Origin: Parapedobacter tibetensis
GTDB lineage: Bacteria > Bacteroidota > Bacteroidia > Sphingobacteriales > Sphingobacteriaceae
Length of the DNA stretch: 64,000 bases
Reading direction: 5' to 3'
Assembly: GCF_024704835.1 (NCBI RefSeq)
Contig: NZ_JAMXBE010000003.1
Span: 390,566-454,565, forward strand
Made by a program: the position numbers and the translations under genes. Below are positions 9,015-18,382 of the stretch, piece after piece. The notes under the pieces are model-generated. The model saw only the letters and a list, made by a program, of their open reading frames with translations, was not told the DNA's origin and did not search any database. How positions within the stretch are numbered: position 1 is the first letter of the stretch; each line of letters starts with the position of its first letter.

Positions 9015-9401
9015 ATGGCCACGCAAATTACCGATGGGGTAAGGGTTTCTGTAGAAACGGTGTATCAGCCCGAGTATTCCAATCCTGAAAACGAACACTT
9101 CATGTTTGCGTATAAAATCACGATTGAGAATTTGGGCGACTACAGCGTACAGCTCTTACGCCGGCATTGGTACATCTTCGATTCGAACGGTACGCGCCGG
9201 GAAGTAGAAGGCGAAGGGGTAGTGGGACAACAACCCATTATCGAGCCGGGCGAACAACACGAGTATGTGTCGGGCTGTAATCTCAAAAGCGATATGGGTT
9301 GCATGGAAGGCAAATACGAGATGCTGCGTGAACTGGATGGCCGGACTTTTGAAGTGAATATCCCGAAATTCGATTTAATTGCTCCGCATCGATTGAATTG
9401 A
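9015..9401 (+). CDS. apaG: ApaG-domain protein
   Basis: This 128-residue protein is an ApaG/DUF525 beta-sandwich: VETVYQPEYSNPENEHFMFAYKITIEN, then LLRRHWYIFDSNG, then VVGQQPIIEPGEQHEYVSGC, matching the family end to end. ApaG was linked to Co2+/Mg2+ efflux by old genetics in enterobacteria; the biochemical role is unsettled. It is divergent from the methyltransferase gene. A degenerate intergenic repeat follows it at 9420. Confidence 0.95.
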   Translation: MATQITDGVRVSVETVYQPEYSNPENEHFMFAYKITIENLGDYSVQLLRRHWYIFDSNGTRREVEGEGVVGQQPIIEPGEQHEYVSGCNLKSDMGCMEGKYEMLRELDGRTFEVNIPKFDLIAPHRLN

Positions 9402-9419
9402 AATGAAAAAACCCATCGT

Positions 9420-9440
9420 TTTCTCACAAAGCACGCAGAG
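9420..9440. repeat. Short dispersed intergenic repeat, copy 1
   Basis: TTTCTCACAAAGCACGCAGAG here matches, on the opposite strand and with two differences, the segment at 42896-42916. Further CTTTGTGTGA-like text follows to about 9480. The 9402-9582 gap holds no convincing gene. Confidence 0.5.
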
Positions 9441-9582
9441 CCTCGTTATGCTGAGGGCGCTAAGTGGGCTTCTTTGTGTGAATTCTGTAACGCCTCAAAC
9501 GAATATTTGTCTTGTACCCCTTGTACTCTCCAACTCCTAGACTACCAATATATTTCCGTATTTTTGCATAAAATTTGTGAAT

Positions 9583-10239
9583 ATGCAAAAATCGGCTATC
9601 GTATTCGGGGCAACCGGACTTATCGGCGGGCACCTCTTACGGTATTTGCTAGATCGTTCTACGCATAGTAAGGTAACAGCCGTGGTACGGAGAAAGGTGA
9701 CGTTTAACCATCCCAAATTACATCAGGTTGTGGCTGATTTACAGACACTTAATGAAGTTGGAGATTTATTGGTTGCTGATGACGTATTTTGCTGTTTGGG
9801 TACAACAAGAAAAAAAACCCCGGATCTAAACGCTTACTATCAAATAGACCACGATTACCCTGTGGCTGCAGCGAAACTGACTAAAGATAATGGGGCTAAA
9901 GCCTTCTTTTTAGTTTCTTCCGTTGGTGCTAATACAGAATCTTCCAATTTCTACCTCCGTATAAAAGGGGAGACCGAGCGGGATGTAAAAGCGATAGGCA
10001 TGGAACAGAACCATATCTTCAGGCCTTCTTTACTTACTGGTCAGCGTAGGGGAAAAAGATTCCTAGAAGAGGTATCCGAAGGCATATTAGCCATAGTCAA
10101 TCCATTGTTGATTGGTGGATTAAGGCGCTATCGAAGCATCCCGGCGGCATCCGTGGCAAGAGCGATGAGCAAGGCCGCAAAAGAGGCGGCTAGCGGCAAC
10201 CACATATATTATTGGGACGATATCAAAAAATTAGCGTGA
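9583..10239 (+). CDS. NAD(P)H-binding Rossmann-fold protein (atypical SDR, HTATIP2-like)
   Basis: From the ATG at 9583 (a GTG two codons earlier is possible) the 218-residue protein begins with the nucleotide-binding motif GATGLIGGHLLRYLL. It continues with DDVFCCLGTTRKKTPD, FFLVSSVGAN and a YLRIKGETERD stretch in place of the canonical Tyr-x3-Lys. This pattern belongs to atypical short-chain dehydrogenase-like proteins related to HTATIP2, often annotated as nucleoside-diphosphate-sugar epimerases. The substrate is unknown. Its stop overlaps the GTG start of the ABC-F gene by four bases, so the two are translationally coupled. Confidence 0.85.
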   Translation: MQKSAIVFGATGLIGGHLLRYLLDRSTHSKVTAVVRRKVTFNHPKLHQVVADLQTLNEVGDLLVADDVFCCLGTTRKKTPDLNAYYQIDHDYPVAAAKLTKDNGAKAFFLVSSVGANTESSNFYLRIKGETERDVKAIGMEQNHIFRPSLLTGQRRGKRFLEEVSEGILAIVNPLLIGGLRRYRSIPAASVARAMSKAAKEAASGNHIYYWDDIKKLA

Positions 10240-12089
10240 GTATTTTATCAACAGAGCAATTGGGCCATTCATACCACGACAAGTGGTTGTTCAAAAGCCT
10301 CCATTTTGGGTTGCAAAAGGGTGACCGTGTAGCTTTAGTCGGAGCCAATGGCACGGGTAAATCCTCCTTGCTCCGCATCCTTTCGGGACAGCTCGATCCG
10401 ACAGAAGGAAAGGTGGTAAAAGAAAAAGGAATCACCATTGGCTACCTCGCTCAAGATCCGGATTTTAAGCATCTTAAGTCAATAAATGATTTTATTTATA
10501 GCGCCGATAACCAATCACAAAGACTCATACGAATGTATGAGGAATTGGTTTCAGATCCGAATGCTAATGCACATAAATTGGCCGAATTAAGTGACCAAAT
10601 CAGTGCGATGGATGCCTGGGAATACGAGCACAATATCAAAACTATCCTATCTCGCTTACAGATAACCGACTTCTCGCAAGAGATAAGCAAGCTTTCGGGC
10701 GGCCAACATAAACGTCTTGCTTTGGCTAAATTACTCATCGACGAACCAGATGTATATATCCTTGATGAGCCAACCAATCATTTAGATATTGAAACGATTG
10801 AATGGCTTGAGAAGCTACTCACCACGGGCCAAAAGACGGTATTGTTGGTGACCCACGATCGTTATTTCCTCGATAATGTCTGCACGGAAATACGCGAATT
10901 AGACAACGGGAAACTAATTGGTTACTCGGGAAACTATAGTTATTATTTGGAGAAGAAGGCTGAACGCGAAGCAGCGGACAGTGTGATGCTTGAACGCAAT
11001 CGTAATCTACTGCGTCGCGAATTGGAATGGATGCGCAGACAACCTCAGGCGAGGGGCACCAAATCCAAGGCGCGTATAGACGCATTTTACGAGCTGGAGG
11101 AAAAAACCAAAGCAAAAAAACAAAATGGCTCTGTACAACTCAGCATAAAGGTGAGCAGACAGGGCGGCAAGATTCTCGAGTTGGAAGATGTTTCCAAAGG
11201 TTACGGAAACAACTCGCTTATCCAAGGTTTTTCTTATGTGTTCAAGAGAGGCGATCGAATTGGACTTGCAGGCAGGAATGGCACAGGTAAATCAACCTTC
11301 CTCAATCTGCTTACAGGTGCTGAAGATCCCGACACCGGAAAAATTGATATTGGCGAAACTACCGTGTTTGGATACTATAAACAGGGTGGTTTGGAGATCA
11401 CCGAAAATGAACGAGTAATCGATGTCGTCAAAAATGTGGCGGAATACATTACGATGTCAAATGGCGAAATTCTTTCCGCCACACAGCTCCTTACCTTATT
11501 TCTTTTTCCGCCTAACAAACAATTTGGCTTGGTCAACAAACTGAGTGGGGGTGAACGCAAACGCTTGCAGTTAATGCGGGTGTTGATGCAAAATCCAAAT
11601 TTCTTGATTTTGGATGAACCTGCCAATGATCTGGATATTGACACCCTTAATGTCTTGGAAGATTTTCTTCTAAATTACCCCGGCATTTTACTTCTCGTTT
11701 CGCACGATCGTTATTTACTGGATAGGCTCACCGATCAGCTCTTTGTTTTCGATGGTAATGGTAAGGTAACCATTTACAGTGGCAACTATGCCGATTATAA
11801 AGTGGAGCAAGAAGATGGCAACCCGACTAAGCAACGGGTCGAAGAACCGAAGCCCGTGTCTATGAGTGTCGACGCCAAAAAAAAGTTAAACTATAAAGAA
11901 CAGCGGGAATATGACCGGTTAGACAAGGAAATTCCGTCCTTGGAACAACGGCTATCGGAGCGAACGAAGGCGCTGAATCAAACGACAGATCATTTGCTAA
12001 TCGCAGAGATTGCAACGGAAATTGAAATAATGAACCACGAATTAGATTTAAAAACCGAGCGCTGGTTAAATTTAGGAGAACACGTATAG
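10236..12089 (+). CDS. ABC-F family ATPase, Uup-like
   Basis: This 617-residue protein has two ATPase domains and no membrane segment. Domain 1 shows GANGTGKSS, LSGGQHKRLALAKLL and ILDEPTNHLD; domain 2 shows GRNGTGKST, LSGGERKRLQLMRVL and ILDEPANDLD. The linker contains RRQPQARGTKSKARI, typical of Uup, and the last 70 residues form the Uup-type coiled coil. ABC-F proteins act on ribosomes, and Uup also affects DNA branch processing. The GTG at 10236, overlapping the previous stop as GTGA, is preferred to an upstream TTG because MSILSTEQLGHSYHDKW is the common start in relatives. Two parS-like palindromes follow within 65 bases. Confidence 0.92.
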   Translation: MSILSTEQLGHSYHDKWLFKSLHFGLQKGDRVALVGANGTGKSSLLRILSGQLDPTEGKVVKEKGITIGYLAQDPDFKHLKSINDFIYSADNQSQRLIRMYEELVSDPNANAHKLAELSDQISAMDAWEYEHNIKTILSRLQITDFSQEISKLSGGQHKRLALAKLLIDEPDVYILDEPTNHLDIETIEWLEKLLTTGQKTVLLVTHDRYFLDNVCTEIRELDNGKLIGYSGNYSYYLEKKAEREAADSVMLERNRNLLRRELEWMRRQPQARGTKSKARIDAFYELEEKTKAKKQNGSVQLSIKVSRQGGKILELEDVSKGYGNNSLIQGFSYVFKRGDRIGLAGRNGTGKSTFLNLLTGAEDPDTGKIDIGETTVFGYYKQGGLEITENERVIDVVKNVAEYITMSNGEILSATQLLTLFLFPPNKQFGLVNKLSGGERKRLQLMRVLMQNPNFLILDEPANDLDIDTLNVLEDFLLNYPGILLLVSHDRYLLDRLTDQLFVFDGNGKVTIYSGNYADYKVEQEDGNPTKQRVEEPKPVSMSVDAKKKLNYKEQREYDRLDKEIPSLEQRLSERTKALNQTTDHLLIAEIATEIEIMNHELDLKTERWLNLGEHV

Positions 12090-12090
12090 T

Positions 12091-12108
12091 ATGTTCCACG
12101 TGGAACAT
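12091..12108. promoter_or_regulatory. parS: parS-like site 1 (ParB binding palindrome)
   Basis: TGTTCCACGTGGAACA at 12092-12107 is a perfect palindrome and matches the bacterial parS consensus (TGTTNCACGTGAAACA) with each half in an accepted form. The symmetry extends by one pair on each side. It begins two bases after the ABC-F stop codon. Confidence 0.8.
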
Positions 12109-12136
12109 TTAACGGGCAGCAGGAATCCACTAAAAT

Positions 12137-12152
12137 TGTTCCACGTGGAACA
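12137..12152. promoter_or_regulatory. parS: parS-like site 2 (ParB binding palindrome)
   Basis: This is an identical copy of the 16-base palindrome at 12092-12107, 45 bases centre to centre from it and 15 bases before the mnmG start. Two exact 16-mers this close are not expected by chance. In many bacteria parS clusters lie near oriC, often close to mnmG (gidA). Confidence 0.8.
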
Positions 12153-12167
12153 CAGCGAAAAACAACT

Positions 12168-14027
12168 ATGTTTAATAAATATAACGTTATTGTAGTAGGA
12201 GGGGGGCACGCCGGTTGTGAAGCAGCGGCAGCGGCAGCCAACATGGGATCATCTGTATTGTTGATTACCATGAACATGGCTACCATCGCTCAAATGAGTT
12301 GCAACCCTGCCATGGGTGGAGTAGCAAAAGGGCAAATCGTTCGGGAAATAGACGCGATGGGAGGATACTCCGGCATCATAGCCGACAAAACGACCATTCA
12401 ATTTAGAATGCTCAATCGCTCTAAAGGACCCGCCATGTGGAGCCCACGAACCCAAAATGACCGAATGCGTTTTGCTGAAGCATGGCGATTACAACTGGAG
12501 GCCCTGTCAAACATCGATATTTGGCAAGACACCGCAAAAGAGGTTGTCGTAAAGGGCGGAAAAGCTTGTGGTGTGATCACTTCGCTTGGTCTCATCATTG
12601 AAAGTGATGCTGTAATCCTAACCAATGGCACCTTCTTAAATGGGACTATACACATTGGTGAAAAGCGATTCGGTGGTGGGCGAACTGGCGAAAAATCAGC
12701 TACAGGACTCACGGAACAGCTTGTAGGCCTTGGATTCGAATCGGGAAGGATGAAAACAGGCACCCCACCAAGGGTAGATGGCCGGAGCCTCGATTATATT
12801 AAAATGGAGGAACAATGGGGAGATGAGGAAAGAGGCCGATTTTCTTTCACTGATGTGCCATTGCCGACGGAACAACGTTGTTGCTGGGTCACCTATACCA
12901 ATGAAGAGGTACATGAAACACTGAAAGAAGGTTTTGAGAAATCACCCATGTTTACAGGCAGAATCAAGGGCCTTGGTCCACGGTATTGTCCATCCATAGA
13001 AGATAAAATAAACCGTTTCGCCGAACGCGATAGGCACCAAATTTTCGTAGAGCCTGAGGGATGGAACACAGTCGAAATCTATGTAAATGGTTTTTCTACT
13101 TCCCTGCCGGAAGATATTCAATTAAAGGCCCTGCGGCTAATTCCAGGCTTTGAGAAAGCCAAAATGTTTCGCCCCGGTTATGCAATAGAATACGATTATT
13201 TTCCTCCGATGCAGTTGAGCCTTACTTTGGAAACACACCTCGTCAAACATCTTTTCTTTGCCGGGCAAATCAATGGAACTACCGGTTATGAAGAGGCTGC
13301 AAGCCAGGGTTTCATTGCCGGAATCAATGCACATCAACGCGTAAACAACCAACATGAACTCATCCTCAAGCGATCCGAATCCTATATCGGTGTCCTTATC
13401 GATGACCTTGTTACCAAGGGTACGGAAGAACCATACCGGATGTTTACTTCAAGAGCCGAACATCGCCTCCTCCTTAGACAGGACAATGCCGATGCAAGGC
13501 TCACCCCAATAGCACATACGCTGGGCCTCATATCTGATGAACGTCTTGATAACGTGAAACGGAAGGTAGCAAATTCCGATGCACTAGTGGAATACATGAG
13601 AAAACACTCGCTAGATGCCCAAGTAATAAACCCCATCTTGGCCCAACTAAATTCAAGTCCCCTCAACCAAAAAACCCGACTATTCAATATTTTGAGTCGG
13701 CCACAAGTAAGCATTCAAGACCTTGCAAGAGCAGACAACTTGTTTGCCCAAAAGCTCGCGTCCTATGACCAAGATGTCATCGAACAGGCCGAAATCAAAA
13801 TCAAATACGATAGCTATTTCGAGAAGGAAATTGAAATCGTCAATAAGATGAGACGTATGGAGGATCAGGAAATCAATCCTGATTTTAACTATTCAAACCT
13901 TGTATCGTTGTCCAAAGAGGCTCGAGAAAAACTTATTAAAGTAAAACCAAGGACACTAGGCCAAGCATCACGCATTTCTGGTGTTTCGCCCTCAGATATT
14001 TCCGTATTAATGATTCATATGGGTTAA
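12168..14027 (+). CDS. mnmG: tRNA uridine-5-carboxymethylaminomethyl modification enzyme MnmG (GidA)
   Basis: This 619-residue protein is full length for MnmG. Visible are the FAD motif [14 protein letters not shown] (residues 10-23), [43 protein letters not shown] and the C-terminal [14 protein letters not shown]. With MnmE it installs the cmnm5 group at U34 of certain tRNAs using methylene-tetrahydrofolate, FAD and GTP. The gene follows two parS-like sites, a setting found near replication origins. A perfect hairpin overlaps its stop codon. Confidence 0.97.
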   Translation: MFNKYNVIVVGGGHAGCEAAAAAANMGSSVLLITMNMATIAQMSCNPAMGGVAKGQIVREIDAMGGYSGIIADKTTIQFRMLNRSKGPAMWSPRTQNDRMRFAEAWRLQLEALSNIDIWQDTAKEVVVKGGKACGVITSLGLIIESDAVILTNGTFLNGTIHIGEKRFGGGRTGEKSATGLTEQLVGLGFESGRMKTGTPPRVDGRSLDYIKMEEQWGDEERGRFSFTDVPLPTEQRCCWVTYTNEEVHETLKEGFEKSPMFTGRIKGLGPRYCPSIEDKINRFAERDRHQIFVEPEGWNTVEIYVNGFSTSLPEDIQLKALRLIPGFEKAKMFRPGYAIEYDYFPPMQLSLTLETHLVKHLFFAGQINGTTGYEEAASQGFIAGINAHQRVNNQHELILKRSESYIGVLIDDLVTKGTEEPYRMFTSRAEHRLLLRQDNADARLTPIAHTLGLISDERLDNVKRKVANSDALVEYMRKHSLDAQVINPILAQLNSSPLNQKTRLFNILSRPQVSIQDLARADNLFAQKLASYDQDVIEQAEIKIKYDSYFEKEIEIVNKMRRMEDQEINPDFNYSNLVSLSKEAREKLIKVKPRTLGQASRISGVSPSDISVLMIHMG

Positions 14028-14055
14028 ATTATTGTATATCAATAATTTAACCCAT
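14019..14055. terminator. Perfect inverted repeat at the mnmG 3' end
   Basis: Arms of 16 bases (ATGGGTTAAATTATTG and its complement) surround a TATAT loop, with the mnmG stop codon inside the left arm. It is AT-rich and lacks a following T-run on the plus strand, so an intrinsic terminator role is uncertain; it could instead protect the 3' end or bind a protein. Confidence 0.45.
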
Positions 14056-14107
14056 AAAATTAGCGGCCTCAATAAATTATATATAAGACGTTTTTTCAAT
14101 TTTTCCG

Positions 14108-15772
14108 ATGGACAATTCATTAAAAATTAAAACTCGCTCAAATCGCCTAAAAAAGGCCTTAAATCCAAAACACCTCGTTTTGCTCTTTTTTACAACCCTT
14201 GTTTTACTCACTTGGCAATGCGCGAGCATCCAGCAACCAACAGGGGGACCAAAGGATTCCATTCCACCAAAAATATTGAAAGAGACTCCTCCGAATTTGA
14301 CGCGGAATTTTAATGCGGAAAAAATTGTCATCGAATTTGACGAGTTCATCAAACTCACCAATCAATTTAAGGAAATCAGCGTATCACCTGATATTGAGCG
14401 GGCACTAAATCCAAGAATAAAAAAGAAGAATCTCGAAATCATTGTCCCCGATTCACTTGAAGAAAATACGACGTATACAATTAATTTTGGAAAAGCACTT
14501 ACTGATTTCAACGAAGGTAATCCTTTGCCTAATTATAGTTACGTGTTTTCCACTGGCGACGTCATTGATTCATTATCTGTTTCCGGTAGTGTAACAAACG
14601 CACTCACAAAAGAAAGGGAGAAGGAAATAACTGTAATGCTCATTCCTACTCGTCAGGATTCCATATTCGGAAAAAGAAAGGCTAATATTTTTACTTCAAC
14701 GGATACCGCTGGTAATTTCAGGCTAAGCAATCTCCGGGAAGATACTTATCGTATCTATGCACTCAAGGAAGAAAATAATGATCGTATATATAATGCTCCT
14801 GGGGAATTGATTGGGTTCCTGAACGATTCCATTCACCTCGATAAGGATACCGCGGGCATCCGCCTAGAGATATTCAAAGGCATTCCGAAGGATTTCCGTT
14901 TACTAGACCGAAAAATAGAATCCAATGGAAAAGCAATCTTTGCTTTTAACAAACCGTTGGAAAACCCGAATATCGTCATCCGACATCCCCAACAACTTAA
15001 CGAAAGCAAAATCGTCGAATATAATAAAACAAGGGACTCCGCTACCGTATGGCTAAGCGAATTGACATTTGACTCCCTGAAAGTGCAATTCCTTGACGGC
15101 AACAATCATCTTGATTCCATAACGATGCGTCGTGGCAGGAATGACAAATATGATCGCGACTTTATCATCACAGATAACCTTACTGGAAACCGGGTAAACC
15201 GAATCAAACATATAGAACTCACTGCAGGATCTCCAGTACAATCGATAGATAGAAACAAGATCATCCTTGTAGAAGATTCCGTACCAAGGACAAATTTCCA
15301 AATCGCAAAAGATACAACAACCGAACGTAAATATATTATACGGTATAATTGGCGCCCAAAACGGAACTATGAGCTAACACTTGAAGAAGGGACATTTTCC
15401 GGACATTTTGGGGATAAGAACAAGGAGGTGACCAAATCATTCACAATGGATGAGACAGAAAACTTTGGGGATATCCTTTTAAAAATGAATGTCCCCGATA
15501 CAACCCAGCAATATTTAGTACAACTAATCAATGAAAAGAAAGATTTCATCTTTCGAAGCGTGCCAATAATGGAATCCAAAACGATTCCGTTACGTCAGTT
15601 TCCAGGAGGAAAATACACAATAAGGATTATCTATGATGAAAATAAGAACGGAAAATGGGATACCGGTGATGCGATTGTACGCCGACATCCAGAAAGGATT
15701 TGGTACCTAGATAAAACGTTTATTATCCGTGCCAATTGGGAGCAGGAAGAATCTATTGACATACCTAAATAA
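14108..15772 (+). CDS. Ig-like domain lipoprotein (Bacteroidota conserved)
   Basis: This 554-residue protein has a basic start, a hydrophobic segment (residues 22-35) and a lipobox LTWQC with Cys38. It goes on with ASIQQPTGGPKDSIPP, then an Ig-like (Big_5) fold with NFNAEKIVIEFDEFIKL and YTINFGKALTDFNEGN, and ends in a domain with IRIIYDENKNGKWDTG. This is a family seen throughout Bacteroidota, probably a periplasmic-facing lipoprotein; its role is not known. It stands downstream of mnmG, separated by the hairpin at 14019-14055, and converges with the carbonic anhydrase gene. Confidence 0.85.
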   Translation: MDNSLKIKTRSNRLKKALNPKHLVLLFFTTLVLLTWQCASIQQPTGGPKDSIPPKILKETPPNLTRNFNAEKIVIEFDEFIKLTNQFKEISVSPDIERALNPRIKKKNLEIIVPDSLEENTTYTINFGKALTDFNEGNPLPNYSYVFSTGDVIDSLSVSGSVTNALTKEREKEITVMLIPTRQDSIFGKRKANIFTSTDTAGNFRLSNLREDTYRIYALKEENNDRIYNAPGELIGFLNDSIHLDKDTAGIRLEIFKGIPKDFRLLDRKIESNGKAIFAFNKPLENPNIVIRHPQQLNESKIVEYNKTRDSATVWLSELTFDSLKVQFLDGNNHLDSITMRRGRNDKYDRDFIITDNLTGNRVNRIKHIELTAGSPVQSIDRNKIILVEDSVPRTNFQIAKDTTTERKYIIRYNWRPKRNYELTLEEGTFSGHFGDKNKEVTKSFTMDETENFGDILLKMNVPDTTQQYLVQLINEKKDFIFRSVPIMESKTIPLRQFPGGKYTIRIIYDENKNGKWDTGDAIVRRHPERIWYLDKTFIIRANWEQEESIDIPK

Positions 15773-15796
15773 CACTACCCAGACGCTATAACTTTC

Positions 15797-16303
15797 CTAA
15801 AACCAGCTGGAATACATTACATAACGATGAGGCAATTCGTCGAGCATTTTCCGTTGCGCTGCCGTAATCGGTTTTATTTTCTTGGCGGGAACACCGGCGT
15901 ATAAATACCCACGCTCACAGACCGTCTGCTCAAGCACCACAGCACCAGCGGCAATGATGACATATTCCTCCACAACCGCATGGTCCATCACAATCGCCCC
16001 CATCCCAATCAACACATTATTCGTTAAGGTACATCCATGCACCAACGCATTGTGCCCTATGCTTACATAATCTCCTATAACAGTGGGTGCAGTCTCATAG
16101 GTACAATGTATAACCACACCATCTTGAATATTGGTATACCTTCCTATTTTTATGCTATTCACATCTCCACGCAATACCGCGTTAAACCAAACAGAGCAAC
16201 CTTCACCCAATATTACTTCACCCACAATTGTGGCATTATCAGCGATAAAGCAACCGTCAGCAATTTCCGGATAAATGCCCTTAACGGGAAGAATTAACGC
16301 CAT
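15797..16303 (-). CDS. Gamma-carbonic-anhydrase family hexapeptide protein
   Basis: From the ATG at 16303 the protein has 168 residues and is a left-handed beta-helix of hexapeptide repeats. Zinc-ligand positions are visible in VIHCTY and IGHNALVHGC, and the Asn/Gln region NIQDGVVIH matches the family. The close is YAGVPAKKIKPIT. Members include true gamma carbonic anhydrases and non-enzymatic relatives such as YrdA, so activity is not certain. An earlier ATG at 16327 would overlap the nadB stop and adds nothing family-like. It lies directly after nadB on the same strand. Confidence 0.9.
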   Translation of the reverse strand: MALILPVKGIYPEIADGCFIADNATIVGEVILGEGCSVWFNAVLRGDVNSIKIGRYTNIQDGVVIHCTYETAPTVIGDYVSIGHNALVHGCTLTNNVLIGMGAIVMDHAVVEEYVIIAAGAVVLEQTVCERGYLYAGVPAKKIKPITAAQRKMLDELPHRYVMYSSWF

Positions 16304-16323
16304 AACCAATAAATGTAAGTAAA

Positions 16324-17910
16324 TCAAAAAACCGTATCCACCAACTCTTCTGCATAGTGAGGATAATCCGTGGTATAATGTAGCCCCCGACTTTCCCGGC
16401 GGGCCATGGCAGATTTAATAACTAAATAAGCAACTTGGATCACATTCCGCAATTCGCACAATTTCACGGAAAGCTTCGTATTCTTATAAAAACTTTCTGT
16501 TTCATCATATAGTAATCCAAGTCTACGCATAGCGCGTTCTAACCTGAAATCTGAACGTACAATACCCACATAATCACTCATTACTTTCTGCGTTTCCCGA
16601 AGGTTATGAGTGACCAAAATATCTTCATTGGAAAGTGTTGTATCCGAATCATCCCAATCCGGTATACCAACAGGAATACCGATATTTCTAATTTTTTCAA
16701 CCACATCTTCATAAATACGATGTGCAAAGACTGTTGCTTCCAATAAAGAATTGGAAGCCAACCGATTAGCCCCATGAAGTCCGGTTGAAGCGCACTCTCC
16801 ACATGCATAAAGATTACGAATGGAAGAGCGCCCATTCTCATTGACCATAATCCCACCGCATAGATAATGTGCTGATGGAGTTACTGGAATATAATCTCTT
16901 GACATATCAATACCGATAGATAAACACTTGGCATAAATATTTGGAAAATGCTTCAAAATCTCTTCTTTATCCCGATGGGTAATATCCAGATAGACAAACT
17001 CATCTCCTGATTTTTTCATCTCCGAATCTATTGCCCTGGCTACAATATCTCGCGGTGCGAGAGATCCACGTTCATCATACTCTTCCATGAAACTTTCGCC
17101 ATTCCTTCTCCTAAGCAAACCACCAAATCCCCGCACTGCTTCTGAAATAAGAAACGCCGGATACTCACCAGGATTATATAACGCAGTAGGATGGAACTGA
17201 ATGAACTCCATATTGCGTACCTTACCCTTTGCACGGTAGACCATAGCAATACCATCACCTGTAGCAATAACCGGATTTGTAGTGCTGGAATAAACATGCC
17301 CCGCACCACCTGACGCCATCACCGTTACCTTGCTTAGTACCTTCTCCACACGATTATCCACCGTATCAAATGCGTACACACCATAACAAGTAATATTTTC
17401 CGTGCTTTTATCCACAAAGTCCCCTAAATGATGTTGGGTAATCAGATCAACCGCAAAATAATGAGTAAGTATTTCTATATCAGGATTCTCATGCACTTTC
17501 TTTAGCAAAGTCCGCTCTATCTCAAAACCAGTGATATCCTTATAATGCAAAACACGATGTTGCGAATGTCCGCCCTCTTTTGCCAAATCGTAGACACCAT
17601 TTGTGTCTTTATCGAAATGCGTACCGTAATCTATAATCTCCTGAATGCGGAGTGGTCCCTCCTTCACAACGTTTTCCACAATATTCACATCGCATAAACC
17701 ATCTCCAGCGACCAGTGTATCAGTTATATGCTCTTCAAATGAATCTGATTTATCAACAACTACAGCAACCCCACCTTGTGCATACTTTGTATTGGATTCA
17801 TCTTCATTTGCCTTTGTGATAATCATCACTTTACCATGCCTTGCAGCCTTCAACGCGAAACTCAAGCCTGCTATACCTGAACCAATCACCAAAAAATCAA
17901 CTTGACGCAT
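16324..17910 (-). CDS. nadB: L-aspartate oxidase
   Basis: This 528-residue flavoprotein has GSGIAGLSFALKAA (residues 9-22), TKYAQGGVAVV, GGAGHVYSSTTNP, HPTALYNPG, the catalytic-region SEAVRGFGG and APRDIVARAI, and HGANRLASNSLLEA. It oxidises L-aspartate to iminoaspartate, the first step of de novo NAD synthesis. Its partner nadA is transcribed away from it across an AT-rich intergenic region, rather than in the more common operon order. The gamma-carbonic anhydrase gene follows it closely. Confidence 0.97.
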   Translation of the reverse strand: MRQVDFLVIGSGIAGLSFALKAARHGKVMIITKANEDESNTKYAQGGVAVVVDKSDSFEEHITDTLVAGDGLCDVNIVENVVKEGPLRIQEIIDYGTHFDKDTNGVYDLAKEGGHSQHRVLHYKDITGFEIERTLLKKVHENPDIEILTHYFAVDLITQHHLGDFVDKSTENITCYGVYAFDTVDNRVEKVLSKVTVMASGGAGHVYSSTTNPVIATGDGIAMVYRAKGKVRNMEFIQFHPTALYNPGEYPAFLISEAVRGFGGLLRRRNGESFMEEYDERGSLAPRDIVARAIDSEMKKSGDEFVYLDITHRDKEEILKHFPNIYAKCLSIGIDMSRDYIPVTPSAHYLCGGIMVNENGRSSIRNLYACGECASTGLHGANRLASNSLLEATVFAHRIYEDVVEKIRNIGIPVGIPDWDDSDTTLSNEDILVTHNLRETQKVMSDYVGIVRSDFRLERAMRRLGLLYDETESFYKNTKLSVKLCELRNVIQVAYLVIKSAMARRESRGLHYTTDYPHYAEELVDTVF

Positions 17911-18341
17911 AAACTTAATGAACTAATGGAAAGGAAATGGGAACCAATACGTATATAACTTTGTTAATAACATGTCCACAAACCGTTGATAAAAATTAAA
18001 AATAACTAATCTTCAATCTTCAATCTATTTTTGAACAATACTTCTATAAAAACACCCTACAAAACTTCACAATATTAACAATTATCAAGCAATAAAAAGT
18101 AGACATTAGTATATGGAAAACAATTTCCGAAAAAAATAAAGCTATTGAAAATCAGCATAAACGGATTAAATTAATGTTAACAATATGTTAAAAAATATCC
18201 AATAGCGTCAAATCAAAATAAAAAAGCATCATGTTTCTCACAAAACTAACACCTTAACAAACAATAAGAAATTATATATAAATATATTATTATTACTTAT
18301 TGTGTCTGTTGAAATGTGAAAATCAAATCAATTTGTTTAGC
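17911..18341. other. AT-rich intergenic region between nadB and nadA; candidate replication origin
   Basis: The stretch is clearly richer in A/T than its neighbours and holds no gene. Sampled base counts show C>G on the plus strand to the left, even in plus-strand genes, and G>C to the right. It has T/A-rich tracts and small inverted motifs (GTTAACAATATGTTAA near 18176). No perfect TTATNCACA DnaA box was found inside it; ATGTCCACA at 17972 is a weak match, and perfect TTATCCACA occurs in nadB near 17415. A parS pair is 6 kb away. The origin call is an inference. Confidence 0.4.
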
Positions 18342-18349
18342 TACCTTTG
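18342..18349 (+). promoter_or_regulatory. -7 promoter box of nadA
   Basis: TACCTTTG matches the Bacteroidota -7 element TAnnTTTG and lies 33 bases before the nadA ATG, leaving a leader with an AAGGA-like ribosome binding site at 18368-18373. A clear -33 TTTG was not seen at the usual distance. Confidence 0.5.
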
Positions 18350-18382
18350 TATTATCAATTTAGATGTAAGGAAGCGTGCCAC

